A DNA stretch of 41,128 nucleotides, from contig JANWXQ010000077.1 of assembly GCA_025057275.1 (NCBI GenBank), positions 1 through 41,128 on the forward strand. Direction: 5' to 3'. The position numbers were made by a program, and so were the translations under genes. The stretch comes from Chitinophagales bacterium. GTDB lineage: Bacteria > Bacteroidota > Bacteroidia > Chitinophagales > UBA10324. Under the pieces are notes generated by a model that was not told the origin of the DNA, searched no databases, and was given only the letters and a program-made list of their open reading frames with translations. This document shows, in pieces, positions 8,555 to 16,581 of the stretch. Positions within the stretch are counted from its first letter, which is position 1. Each line of letters starts with the position of its first letter.

Positions 8555-11500
8555 ATGACTGCACCCGTTTCTGAGCTGCAGAGCAAGGTTTTTGCTGAAG
8601 CCCTGCAGCAGCTTAACAGCAACCAGCGGCTGGCGGTAGAAACTATTGAAGGGCCGGTGCTGGTGGTGGCAGGCCCGGGCACGGGCAAAACGCAGGTCAT
8701 AGCCACGCGCATCGCCAACCTGCTGCATACCCGTGAAGCACAGATACATCCAAGCAATGTTTTATGCCTCACTTTTAGCGAAGCCGCAGCCGTTAACATG
8801 CGCCAAAGGCTGTTGGAGATCATAGGCCCCACGGCTTATCAGATAACGGTGGAAACCTTTCATGCCTTTTCCAATGCCGTCATCCAACACAATCCCGAGG
8901 ACTTCGGTATGCAGCAGTGGCAGCCGATTACGGAACTGCAGCGCATGCAGGTTTTGGAGCAGGTGCTGGAGGAATTGCCTGTAGGTCATCCTCTGCGCAA
9001 TCCGAGGGGCTCGCTGACCCGTGAAGCCAAAAAACTGGGCGAACTGTTTACGTTGATGAAACGGGAAAACTGGTCGCCTCAATTCGTCAGTGATGCCATA
9101 GACCGCTATCTGGAATCGTTGCCGACGCGGCCTCAGTTTGTGTATCAGACCAACAGTCGTTATGGAAAAAAGGGAGAGCCCAAGCTGAAAGACATTGAGG
9201 AGCAACACAAAAAAATGGAACTGGTTCGGGCAGCAGCCGGCTTGTTTGACCGTTACGAAGCCATTAAAGAACAAAGAAGCTGGTACGATTATGAGGACAT
9301 GATCCTCTGGGTCACAGATGCTTTTATGAAAAACGAAAATCTGCTGCGCAGGTATCAGGAACGCTACCAATACGTGTTGGTAGATGAGTTTCAGGATACC
9401 AACGGTTCGCAGAACAGACTGCTGGAGCTGCTTACCGGCTATTGGGAAGTACCGAATCTGTTTTGCGTAGGCGATGACGATCAGGGCATTTATGAATTTC
9501 AGGGCGCCCGCCTGAAAAACATGACGGAATTTATTAAGCGGTACGGAGAAGCCCTGACGTTGGTCGTATTGCAGCATAACTACCGCAGCACGCAGGCCAT
9601 TTTGGACACGGCGGCCCGCATTATTGCAAACAATCAACAGCGGCTTGCGGTTGCCGATCCTCGGCTGGCCAAAAATCTGATAGCTTCTAATCCAGAAGTT
9701 CCGGAACAGCAGCCGCGTGCCGTGCAGTATGCCAACGATCATCAGGAAGCCGCCGAAGTGGCGCTGCATCTGGAACGCCTTCATGAACAGGGCGTGCCCT
9801 GGAAGGAAATGGCTGTGCTCTACCACCGCCACCAGCACGGCATCTTGCTTCAGGAATTGGCACAGCGAAAAGGCATTCCCCTTCGCGTGGTGCGTAGCGT
9901 AAATGCCCTGAATCTGCCCCAGGTGCGGCAATGGATTGACCTGCTGGAATACGTGGCAAGGGAATGGCAGTATCCGTACCAAAACTCCGGACGCCTCTTT
10001 ACTGTGCTGCATCAGCCCTGGTTTGGTTTGCATCGTCAGGATTTGGATCGGGTGGCTCTTCATGCTCCCTCACATGCCAGTGGCGGCAGGAACTGGCGGC
10101 TGTTGCTGCAGGATGAACCGTTTATCAAGAGCCTTCCCCTGGTTGCTGCCGATACCTTGCTGCAGGCATTCCGAACCACCGAGCAATGGATCGAGGCATG
10201 TACTACCCTGCCGGTTACCGTTTTGCTGGAGCGCATCGTGGAGCAAGCCGGCATCTTACGATGGGTTTTGCAGCAGGCTGACAAACACTGGCATCTGGAG
10301 GTGCTGGGCACCATTCACCGCTTTGTGCAGCGGGAAGCCGCCGCCAGGCCATTAATCTCCTTAGCGGAGTTGCTTGACGTCTTTGACCAGTACTACCGCT
10401 ATGAGTTAGCCCTTCCCGTGGAACATGTGCTTGGTGACGAAGATGGCGTGGTGTTTTCCACCTGTCACAGCGCGAAGGGACTGGAGTTTGATTATGTGTT
10501 TCTGATCGGTTGCAGTGCAAGGGGATGGGAGAAAGCGCTGAAGGGAGGAAATCAGTTCAGCCTTCCCGATACGCTAACGTACGCTTCCGAAACCAATGAC
10601 CAGGAGGCGTTGCGTCGTCTGTTTTACGTGGGATGCACCAGAGCGCGTATCGGATTACAGATCAGTTATGCAGCCCGTTCATTGGAAAGCGGCAGCCTGA
10701 ATGTGGCCTCGCAGTTTGTTGCAGAAAGCGGACTTGAGGTGGAACAGGTTGTCGTGCAGGAAGACGTTGCCGCCGATGGGCTGGTGCACCTGCTGAAGCC
10801 CCAGCCTGTGCCTGTGGCTGACCGGCTGGAACAACAGGTGGTGGCTGAACGGTTATCCCGTTTTGCCATGAGCCATTCCGCACTGGCAGCCTATCTGCAA
10901 TGTCCCCTGCGCTTCTACTATGAATATGTTCTGACCATGCCCACCACCACCTCAGAATCATTGGAATACGGCAGCGCCGTGCATGGGGCGCTGAACCGGC
11001 TGTTTCAGTTGATGAAGCAACGCAACGAACGGTTTCCGCCTCTGGAGGAATTTCTGCAGCTTTTTGATGAAGAGCTTGACCGGCGCCGGCAACATTTTAC
11101 CGAGCGTCAGTTTCGGATGCGTCAGCAGCAGGGCCACATGGTGCTTTCGGCTTATTACCAAAGCCAGGTGGTGCGTTCAAACAAAATTGTTCTTCTGGAA
11201 TACCTGGTCCGTAACGTGCAGCTCAACGGCGTGCCTGCCAAAGGACGTATTGACAAGCTGGAATTTCAGGGCAAAAGGGTAACGGTGGTGGACTACAAGA
11301 CCGGTAGTTTTTCCCGTGCCGAGCAAAGCGGAAAGCTCAAACCGCCCTCTGACGCATTGCCCTATGGCGGCGACTATTGGAGGCAGATGGTGTTTTACAA
11401 ATTGTTGCTGGAAGGCCAGCCCAACGACTGGGAAGTGGCAAAGGCGCGGTTTGATTTTGTGGACCTCCCTGCCGGCGGCACGCCTGAAGATTTCCGGCAT

Positions 11501-11683
11501 TTTGAAATGGAGGTGGAACCCGCCCAGCAGCAACTGGTCATGAACCTGATACGCGATACATACGATGCCATCATGCGCCATCGGTTTTATGAAGGTTGCG
11601 GGGAAAAGGACTGCCCGTATTGCGGCATGTATTCCGATCAGGCAGCAGTGTTTCCTCAGGAGCCGGAGGCCTCCTTTGCCTGA
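8555..11683 (+). CDS. UvrD-like helicase fused to RecB-type nuclease
   Basis: A 1042-residue superfamily 1 DNA helicase with a C-terminal PD-(D/E)XK nuclease. Helicase motifs in order: Q-motif LNSNQ (20-24), Walker A GPGTGKT (40-46), Walker B VDEFQDT near 275, GDDDQGIYEFQGA near 305-317, and a late motif CHSAKGLEFDYVFL. The nuclease part shows GSAVHGALN near 809, GRID with Asp900 and VDYKTG with Asp913 and Lys915. Cys783 (LQCPLRFYYEY) together with Cys1015, Cys1020 and Cys1023 (CGEKDCPYC) forms the four-cysteine pattern known to hold a 4Fe-4S cluster in AddB-type nucleases. The arrangement suggests ATP-driven unwinding coupled to strand cleavage in DNA repair. No AddAB partner is adjacent. 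The gene is preceded by a terminator and is tail to tail with the SDR gene, 8 bp apart. Confidence 0.92.
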   Translation: MTAPVSELQSKVFAEALQQLNSNQRLAVETIEGPVLVVAGPGTGKTQVIATRIANLLHTREAQIHPSNVLCLTFSEAAAVNMRQRLLEIIGPTAYQITVETFHAFSNAVIQHNPEDFGMQQWQPITELQRMQVLEQVLEELPVGHPLRNPRGSLTREAKKLGELFTLMKRENWSPQFVSDAIDRYLESLPTRPQFVYQTNSRYGKKGEPKLKDIEEQHKKMELVRAAAGLFDRYEAIKEQRSWYDYEDMILWVTDAFMKNENLLRRYQERYQYVLVDEFQDTNGSQNRLLELLTGYWEVPNLFCVGDDDQGIYEFQGARLKNMTEFIKRYGEALTLVVLQHNYRSTQAILDTAARIIANNQQRLAVADPRLAKNLIASNPEVPEQQPRAVQYANDHQEAAEVALHLERLHEQGVPWKEMAVLYHRHQHGILLQELAQRKGIPLRVVRSVNALNLPQVRQWIDLLEYVAREWQYPYQNSGRLFTVLHQPWFGLHRQDLDRVALHAPSHASGGRNWRLLLQDEPFIKSLPLVAADTLLQAFRTTEQWIEACTTLPVTVLLERIVEQAGILRWVLQQADKHWHLEVLGTIHRFVQREAAARPLISLAELLDVFDQYYRYELALPVEHVLGDEDGVVFSTCHSAKGLEFDYVFLIGCSARGWEKALKGGNQFSLPDTLTYASETNDQEALRRLFYVGCTRARIGLQISYAARSLESGSLNVASQFVAESGLEVEQVVVQEDVAADGLVHLLKPQPVPVADRLEQQVVAERLSRFAMSHSALAAYLQCPLRFYYEYVLTMPTTTSESLEYGSAVHGALNRLFQLMKQRNERFPPLEEFLQLFDEELDRRRQHFTERQFRMRQQQGHMVLSAYYQSQVVRSNKIVLLEYLVRNVQLNGVPAKGRIDKLEFQGKRVTVVDYKTGSFSRAEQSGKLKPPSDALPYGGDYWRQMVFYKLLLEGQPNDWEVAKARFDFVDLPAGGTPEDFRHFEMEVEPAQQQLVMNLIRDTYDAIMRHRFYEGCGEKDCPYCGMYSDQAAVFPQEPEASFA

Positions 11684-11691
11684 AGCAAATC

Positions 11692-12477
11692 TCACAGGCA
11701 GGGCATGCGGCCCCCATCAACGGTGAGGTTGATGCCGCTGATGTAGGCAGCCTGGGGGGAAGCTAAAAAAGCGGCGGCGGCGGCTATTTCCTCAGGATAT
11801 CCAAACCGATGCAGCGGAATTTCATGTATCATTTCATTTTCTATTTCTTCCTGCCGCCTGCCGGTTTTCAATGCCCGCAGGCGGATGAGTTCCTGCAGCC
11901 GCTCCGTATTGGTAGCACCGGGCAAAATGTTGTTGACTGTGATGCCGAAGGGGCCCAGTTCGTTTGCCAGCGTCTTGGCCCAGTTGGCTAAAGCTGCCCG
12001 CACGGTATTGGAAAGGCCCAGGCCGTGGATGGGCACCTTGACGCTGGTGGATACGATGTTGATGATCCGTCCGTAACCGCTGCGTTTCATGCCGGGTACC
12101 AGCAACTGGGCCAGCAAATGGGCGCTGACCACATGACTTCGAAACGCAGCTTCCAACTGGTCAAGGGTCATGTCCAACAGGTCGCCGGCCGGCGGCCCTC
12201 CGGTGTTGTTGATCAGAATGTGATACGTGGTGTCGTGCAGTTGATGCTGAATGAGTTCCCTGAGTTCGCCAGGTCGGCTGTGGTCGGCCAGGATAAAATC
12301 GTGGCGTTGGCCGGCCGTAGTATCCAGCGCCCGAATGGCATCCAGCAGGGCTTCTTCGCTGCGCGCAACCAGAGTGATGTTGCAGCCCCGCAGCGAAAGC
12401 GCCGTGGCAATAGCCCGACCGATGCCCTTGCTGCTGCCGCCAACCAATGCATTTTTTCCTTTCAAATCGGTTTCCAT
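11692..12477 (-). CDS. SDR-family protein lacking catalytic Tyr and Lys
   Basis: A 261-residue short-chain dehydrogenase/reductase-fold protein. The nucleotide-binding motif GGSSKGIG (13-20), the NNTGG strand motif (90-94) and the catalytic-type serine at 143 (IVSTS) are intact, and the ending LTVDGGRMPCL is typical of the family. At the standard spacing from Ser143, the catalytic tyrosine and lysine (YxxxK) are replaced by Ser156 and Arg160 in LSNTVRAALANWAK. Some ketoacyl-ACP-reductase-like subgroups are known to deviate at this site, so this may be a subfamily with altered chemistry, a binding protein, or an enzyme using other residues. It is divergent from the 3-hydroxyanthranilate dioxygenase gene with 91 bp between start codons, which links it to tryptophan/kynurenine metabolism by context only. 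Confidence 0.85.
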   Translation of the reverse strand: METDLKGKNALVGGSSKGIGRAIATALSLRGCNITLVARSEEALLDAIRALDTTAGQRHDFILADHSRPGELRELIQHQLHDTTYHILINNTGGPPAGDLLDMTLDQLEAAFRSHVVSAHLLAQLLVPGMKRSGYGRIINIVSTSVKVPIHGLGLSNTVRAALANWAKTLANELGPFGITVNNILPGATNTERLQELIRLRALKTGRRQEEIENEMIHEIPLHRFGYPEEIAAAAAFLASPQAAYISGINLTVDGGRMPCL

Positions 12478-12514
12478 AAGTTCACGACCAGCCCATCGCT
12501 GGTGCTTTTCTTGC

Positions 12515-12522
12515 TACCTTTA
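12515..12522 (+). promoter_or_regulatory. Candidate -7 element TACCTTTA
   Basis: TACCTTTA is one base from TAnnTTTG and lies in the divergent gap 12478-12568, 46 bp before the dioxygenase ATG. The same core, GCTACCTTTAT, recurs upstream of the small His-rich gene near 37699-37709. It would drive the kynurenine operon. Confidence 0.45.
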
Positions 12523-12568
12523 TCAGGCTAAATCTACAGGTCATAACCCTCAAAATCAAATTGATCCT

Positions 12569-13090
12569 ATGATAACGCCCCCGTTTTCTTTTCAGAAATG
12601 GATAGACGAAAACCGTCATCTGCTTAAGCCTCCGGTGGGCAATCAGGTGGTTTACCGGAATACCAGCAACTTTATCGTTATGGTTGTAGGCGGGCCCAAT
12701 GCGCGGAAGGATTATCACTACAACGAAACGGAAGAATTTTTCTATCAGTTGGAAGGAGATATCGTAGTTAAGATTATAGAAGACGGAAAATTTGTTGACG
12801 TGCCCATCCGGCAGGGAGAAATTTTTCTGCTTCCTCCGCGAGTGCCGCATTCGCCGCAGCGTGGCCCCAACACCGTCGGACTGGTAATGGAAGTGGTGCG
12901 TCCGGACAAAATGGATGGCTTTCAGTGGTATTGTGAGCAATGCGGAAATAAGCTGTTTGAAACGCGCATTGCCGTTCAGGATATTGTGAAGGACTTACCC
13001 GTTGTCATGGATCAGTTTTATGCTTCGGCCGAATTGCGTACCTGCAAAAACTGCGGCGCCGTAATGGAACCGCCACGCAGGCTAAACTGA
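12569..13090 (+). CDS. nbaC: 3-hydroxyanthranilate 3,4-dioxygenase
   Basis: A 173-residue cupin dioxygenase that opens the ring of 3-hydroxyanthranilate to 2-amino-3-carboxymuconate semialdehyde with Fe(II) and O2. The iron ligands are His50, Glu56 and His94, and the substrate-side residues Arg46, Arg98 and Glu108 are present. The second, rubredoxin-like metal site of bacterial enzymes is intact: Cys122, Cys125, Cys159 and Cys162. The open frame continues far upstream (to 12251) into the SDR gene on the other strand, but the ATG at 12569 gives the normal family N-terminus (MITPPFSFQKWIDEN), so it is chosen. The gene leads an apparent operon with kynureninase and kynurenine monooxygenase. The symbol haaO is also used for this enzyme. 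Confidence 0.95.
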   Translation: MITPPFSFQKWIDENRHLLKPPVGNQVVYRNTSNFIVMVVGGPNARKDYHYNETEEFFYQLEGDIVVKIIEDGKFVDVPIRQGEIFLLPPRVPHSPQRGPNTVGLVMEVVRPDKMDGFQWYCEQCGNKLFETRIAVQDIVKDLPVVMDQFYASAELRTCKNCGAVMEPPRRLN

Positions 13091-13138
13091 GTCGCTTTTC
13101 CAATAGCCATTGTGCCGCCGGCCCACGTTGCGAATTGC

Positions 13139-14461
13139 ATGCAGTTTAAAAACGATCAGGATTTTGCCCGTGGCCTGGATGAACAGGATCCGCTGCGCCG
13201 CTACCGGAGTGCATTTGCTTTTCCTATCCGCAATGGGCAACCCGTGGTTTATCTGGCAGGCAATTCCCTTGGCCTCATGCCGCTTAAAGCGCAACAATAC
13301 GTTACGCAAGAATTACGCAGTTGGGCTGAGCTGGGTGTGGACGGCCACTTTCATGGACGGCATCCCTGGTATTACTATCACCACTTTGGGCGGGAAGCGC
13401 TGGCCCGTTTGGTAGGAGCCCGGCCTGATGAGGTGGTGGCTATGGGTTCGTTAACGGCCAATCTGCATTTGCTTCTGGTTTCTTTTTACCGGCCAACACG
13501 TGAGCGTTACAAGATTCTGATGGAAAACTCCGCCTTTCCTTCGGATCAACATGCTATAGCCTCGCACGTGCGATGCCACGGGCTGGATGCGCAGGAAGCC
13601 GTAGTGGAACTGCGCCCCCGACCGGGTGAGCTGACCCTGCATACTGAAGATATTGTGGAACACATCCGGCGCCAGGGCGATGCCCTGGCTACCATCCTGT
13701 TGGGAGGAGTCAACTACCTGACCGGTCAGTTTTTTGATTTACCTACCATTACACGCGAAGGTCATGCTGCAGGAGCAACTGTGGGTTTCGACCTGGCTCA
13801 TGCTGCCGGTAATGTACCACTGCACCTGCACGACTGGGATGTGGATTTTGCTTGCTGGTGCAGCTACAAATACCTCAACAGCGGACCGGGTGGGGTGGCC
13901 GGCATCTTTGTTCACGAACGTCATGGTCGCAATGCCGGGTTGCCGCGTTTTGCCGGCTGGTGGGGACATGATGAGCAGACCCGATTCCGCATGGAAAAGT
14001 CGTTTATACCCCAGCCCGGAGCCGCCGGCTGGCAGCTGAGCAATGCGCCCGTGCTGCCGATGGCGGCGCACCGGGCTGCGCTGGAGCTTTTTGACGAAGC
14101 CGGCATGCAGCGCCTGAGGGAAAAAAGTGAAAGGCTCACAGCATTCCTGGAATTTCTGGTGGACGAATACAACACGGCTTTCCCGGATCAGGCGCTGGAG
14201 CTGATTACGCCCCGTCAGGCAGCGCAGCGCGGATGTCAGCTTTCGTTTCGTACCGGCAGCTATGGCCGCCGGCTGTTTGAGGCATTGGGTCGTGAGGGCA
14301 TTGTTTGCGACTGGCGACCGCTGGACGGAGACCCGGATGCCGGAGTGATCCGCATGGCTCCCGTTCCCTTGTATAACAGTTTTGAAGATGTTTGGCGAGC
14401 CGCGGCAGCCCTGCAGCGGGTAGCTGCACACCAGCAGGCTGATTTCGGAACAACCGCTTAA
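13139..14461 (+). CDS. kynU: Kynureninase
   Basis: A 440-residue PLP-dependent enzyme that cleaves kynurenine or 3-hydroxykynurenine to anthranilate or 3-hydroxyanthranilate plus alanine. The PLP-binding lysine is Lys244 in SYKYLNSGPGG, preceded by the typical GFDLAHAAGNVPL strand; an early GNSLGLMP motif and WGH near the centre also match the family. A GTG at 13112 could extend the protein by nine residues (PPAHVANC), but the ATG at 13139 gives the usual start MQFKNDQDFA and is preferred. It lies 48 bp after the dioxygenase and 9 bp before the monooxygenase gene, so the three are probably one transcript covering kynurenine to the ring-opened product. Confidence 0.95.
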   Translation: MQFKNDQDFARGLDEQDPLRRYRSAFAFPIRNGQPVVYLAGNSLGLMPLKAQQYVTQELRSWAELGVDGHFHGRHPWYYYHHFGREALARLVGARPDEVVAMGSLTANLHLLLVSFYRPTRERYKILMENSAFPSDQHAIASHVRCHGLDAQEAVVELRPRPGELTLHTEDIVEHIRRQGDALATILLGGVNYLTGQFFDLPTITREGHAAGATVGFDLAHAAGNVPLHLHDWDVDFACWCSYKYLNSGPGGVAGIFVHERHGRNAGLPRFAGWWGHDEQTRFRMEKSFIPQPGAAGWQLSNAPVLPMAAHRAALELFDEAGMQRLREKSERLTAFLEFLVDEYNTAFPDQALELITPRQAAQRGCQLSFRTGSYGRRLFEALGREGIVCDWRPLDGDPDAGVIRMAPVPLYNSFEDVWRAAAALQRVAAHQQADFGTTA

Positions 14462-14470
14462 TCAGAGGAA

Positions 14471-15850
14471 ATGGGGGAGAACATGAACCCACAGAGTTCT
14501 GTTGGCAATGAAGTAACCATTCTGGGTGCTGGTCTGGTGGGTAGCCTGTTGGCGGTGTATCTGGCCCGTAGGGGCTATTCTGTGGTCATCTACGAACGGC
14601 GCAGCGATTTGCGCCATACCGATGCAGCGGGAGGGCGTAGCATCAATCTGGCCTTAAGTGATCGGGGATGGAAGGGCCTGGCCGGCGCTGGTCTGGATGC
14701 AGAGGTTCGGCAGATGGCCATACCCATGTATGGCCGTATGGTTCATCATACCGATGGTACCCGTCAGCCGCAGCCCTACGGCCGAGCCGATCAGGCCATT
14801 TACAGCGTTTCCCGTGCCGAACTGAACCGACGTTTGCTGACGGCGGCAGAAAGCACCGGCCGGGTACGCATTGAGTTTGAGCGGTTCTGCTACAAGGTGG
14901 ACCTGAACCGGCGCCAGTTGCATTTTTCTAATGGTCCCGATGATCACCACATCCGGCATAGCGAGCGGTACAGCCTGCTCTTTGGAGCCGATGGTGCGTA
15001 CTCGGCGCTGCGTTTTGCCCTGATGTACACCGATCAGTTCAATGCAGCACAGACTTACATTGAACACAGCTACAAGGAACTGCATATACCCCCCGGCCCC
15101 GGCGGAAGCTGGCAGATGGAAAAAAACTACCTGCACATCTGGCCGCGAAAAAACTTCATGCTGATTGCCCTGCCCAATCCCGACGGTAGTTTCACCTGCA
15201 CGCTCTTTTTGCATACCCGCGGTCCGGAGTCTTTTGCTTCCTTGCAAACTCCTGAAGACGTGCAGCAGTTCTTTGCCCGCTATTTTGCCGATGCCGTTGC
15301 CCTAATGCCCCAATACCTAAATGATTTTTTCCGTAATCCGACATCTTCTTTGATGTATGTAACCTGTTTCCCCTGGGCTACAGAGCATACCTGCCTTATT
15401 GGCGATGCCGCTCATGCCATCGTACCCTTCTTTGGTCAGGGTATGAACTGTGGGTTTGAGGATTGCACCGAACTGAATGCGTTTATGGATTCGGAGCCTG
15501 ACTGGCCAGTGCTTCTGCGGCGCTTTGAGAATTCACGAAAGCCCAACGCCGATGCCATCTGCGAGCTGGCGCTGAACAACTTTATCGAAATGCGTGATCT
15601 GGTGGCTGACCCGCACTTTTTGCTAAAGAAAAAAATCGAGCAACGCCTGGCCGATCGCTATCCGCAACAATTTGTTTCCCCGTATCAAATGGTTTCGTTT
15701 TCTCACCTGCCTTATGCCGAAGCGTTGCAAAACGGTAGGCGCATTAATGCTGTTCTGGAGGAACTGGCAGAGCTGCCCGACTGGGAGCAACGGCTGGATG
15801 AGCCTCATTGGAAACGTCGTGTAGAGGGTATTTGCTTTGGTCCGCTGTAA
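14471..15850 (+). CDS. kmo: Kynurenine 3-monooxygenase
   Basis: A 459-residue FAD-dependent hydroxylase that converts L-kynurenine to 3-hydroxykynurenine with NADPH and O2. Visible motifs are the Rossmann GAGLVGS near residues 20-26, the ERRSDLR end of the second strand, GGRSINLALSDRG, which is characteristic of KMO, and the FAD-ribityl motif GDAAHAIVPFFGQGMNCGFEDC near 310-331. Eukaryotic KMO has C-terminal membrane helices; here the C-terminus is short and soluble-looking, as in bacterial enzymes. ATG codons at 14471 and 14483 are both possible; GGGGGAG lies 5 bp before the second, so translation might begin there. It is the last gene of the kynurenine operon and converges with scpB, 8 bp away. 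Confidence 0.95.
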   Translation: MGENMNPQSSVGNEVTILGAGLVGSLLAVYLARRGYSVVIYERRSDLRHTDAAGGRSINLALSDRGWKGLAGAGLDAEVRQMAIPMYGRMVHHTDGTRQPQPYGRADQAIYSVSRAELNRRLLTAAESTGRVRIEFERFCYKVDLNRRQLHFSNGPDDHHIRHSERYSLLFGADGAYSALRFALMYTDQFNAAQTYIEHSYKELHIPPGPGGSWQMEKNYLHIWPRKNFMLIALPNPDGSFTCTLFLHTRGPESFASLQTPEDVQQFFARYFADAVALMPQYLNDFFRNPTSSLMYVTCFPWATEHTCLIGDAAHAIVPFFGQGMNCGFEDCTELNAFMDSEPDWPVLLRRFENSRKPNADAICELALNNFIEMRDLVADPHFLLKKKIEQRLADRYPQQFVSPYQMVSFSHLPYAEALQNGRRINAVLEELAELPDWEQRLDEPHWKRRVEGICFGPL

Positions 15851-15858
15851 AACGGCGG

Positions 15859-16425
15859 TTAGTTTTCGTTCGGAGTGCCTATAGTGTTTTCGGCAGGTTG
15901 TTCCAGATCGCGCAAACGCGGCAGGTCATCCACACTGTTGATGCCGAAATGATTCATAAAGTGCTGGCTGGTGCCGTAGAGCAAGGGTCGGCCTATGCCT
16001 TCGCTGCGGCCGACGATACGGATCAGCTCTTTTTCCAGCAATTTCTGAATCGCAAAATCGCAATTGACGCCCCGTATGCGCTCAATTTCGCTTTTGGCCA
16101 CGGGCTGCCGGTAGGCAATAATGGCCAGGGTTTCCAGTTGGCTGGTGGTCAGATGCTTGCTATGATGGGCCTTTAGGTAAGCGTTAACGGCCATTTCGAC
16201 GTCGGGTTTGGTCAGAAACTGGTAACCGCCGGCCAGAGCCACCAGCTCGAAGGCAAAATCGCCATTTCGATACTTGTCAATCAGCTTTTCCAGCTGTTCG
16301 TTAACCTCAGTTATGGCCGGCATCAGGCCGGTGGCAGCAGTCAGATGCTTCTGCAGATCTTTTACAGTAACCGGCTCTTCAGCAATAAAAAGAATAGCCT
16401 CAATGAATCGGGAAAGGTTTTCCAA
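15859..16425 (-). CDS. scpB: Chromosome segregation protein ScpB (TTG start)
   Basis: ScpB binds the kleisin ScpA and, with SMC, forms the bacterial condensin that organises and segregates the chromosome. From the TTG at 16425 the protein has 188 residues and begins MENLSRFIEAILFIAEEPVT, the normal N-terminal winged-helix start; the second winged helix contains LETLAIIAYRQPVAKSEIERIRGV, the family's best-conserved stretch. The frame is open upstream to 17121 but has no ATG there, and it runs antisense through the zinc peptidase gene. GTG codons at 16476 and 16497 are alternatives, but the exact -7 element at 16443-16450 lies downstream of both, which favours TTG. The partner scpA is not in the window. 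Confidence 0.85.
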   Translation of the reverse strand: MENLSRFIEAILFIAEEPVTVKDLQKHLTAATGLMPAITEVNEQLEKLIDKYRNGDFAFELVALAGGYQFLTKPDVEMAVNAYLKAHHSKHLTTSQLETLAIIAYRQPVAKSEIERIRGVNCDFAIQKLLEKELIRIVGRSEGIGRPLLYGTSQHFMNHFGINSVDDLPRLRDLEQPAENTIGTPNEN

Positions 16426-16442
16426 TGCGTTTGCGTTGCTGC

Positions 16443-16450
16443 CAAATATA
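16443..16450 (-). promoter_or_regulatory. -7 promoter element TATATTTG for scpB
   Basis: On the minus strand TATATTTG is an exact TAnnTTTG match located 17 bp before the TTG start codon at 16425. Transcription would begin about 10 bp before that codon, so GTG starts further upstream could not be on this message. Confidence 0.55.
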
Positions 16451-16553
16451 GAAAAGCCGGTGCCTGCGCCTGACACTTCGGTGGACGAATTATGCACCTT
16501 TGTCAGGAACCCCTGGACCTCGGGCAAACGGCAAACTTTTTGCCCGCTGGCAG

Positions 16554-16561
16554 TACTTTTG
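16554..16561 (+). promoter_or_regulatory. -7 promoter element TACTTTTG
   Basis: TACTTTTG matches TAnnTTTG exactly and ends 20 bp before the ATG of the zinc peptidase gene. A TTTTTG sits at 16537-16542, closer than the usual -33 spacing. With the scpB element at 16443-16450 it forms a pair of divergent promoters in one 156-bp gap. Confidence 0.6.
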
Positions 16562-16581
16562 CACAGAAATCGTTCTTGACC

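Noticed and set aside
8762-10063. Minus-strand open frame of 433 codons
   Set aside because: It lies wholly inside the helicase gene, which has all its motifs in order on the plus strand.
12251-12568. Upstream extension of the dioxygenase frame
   Set aside because: It overlaps the divergent SDR gene; the family N-terminus begins at the ATG at 12569.
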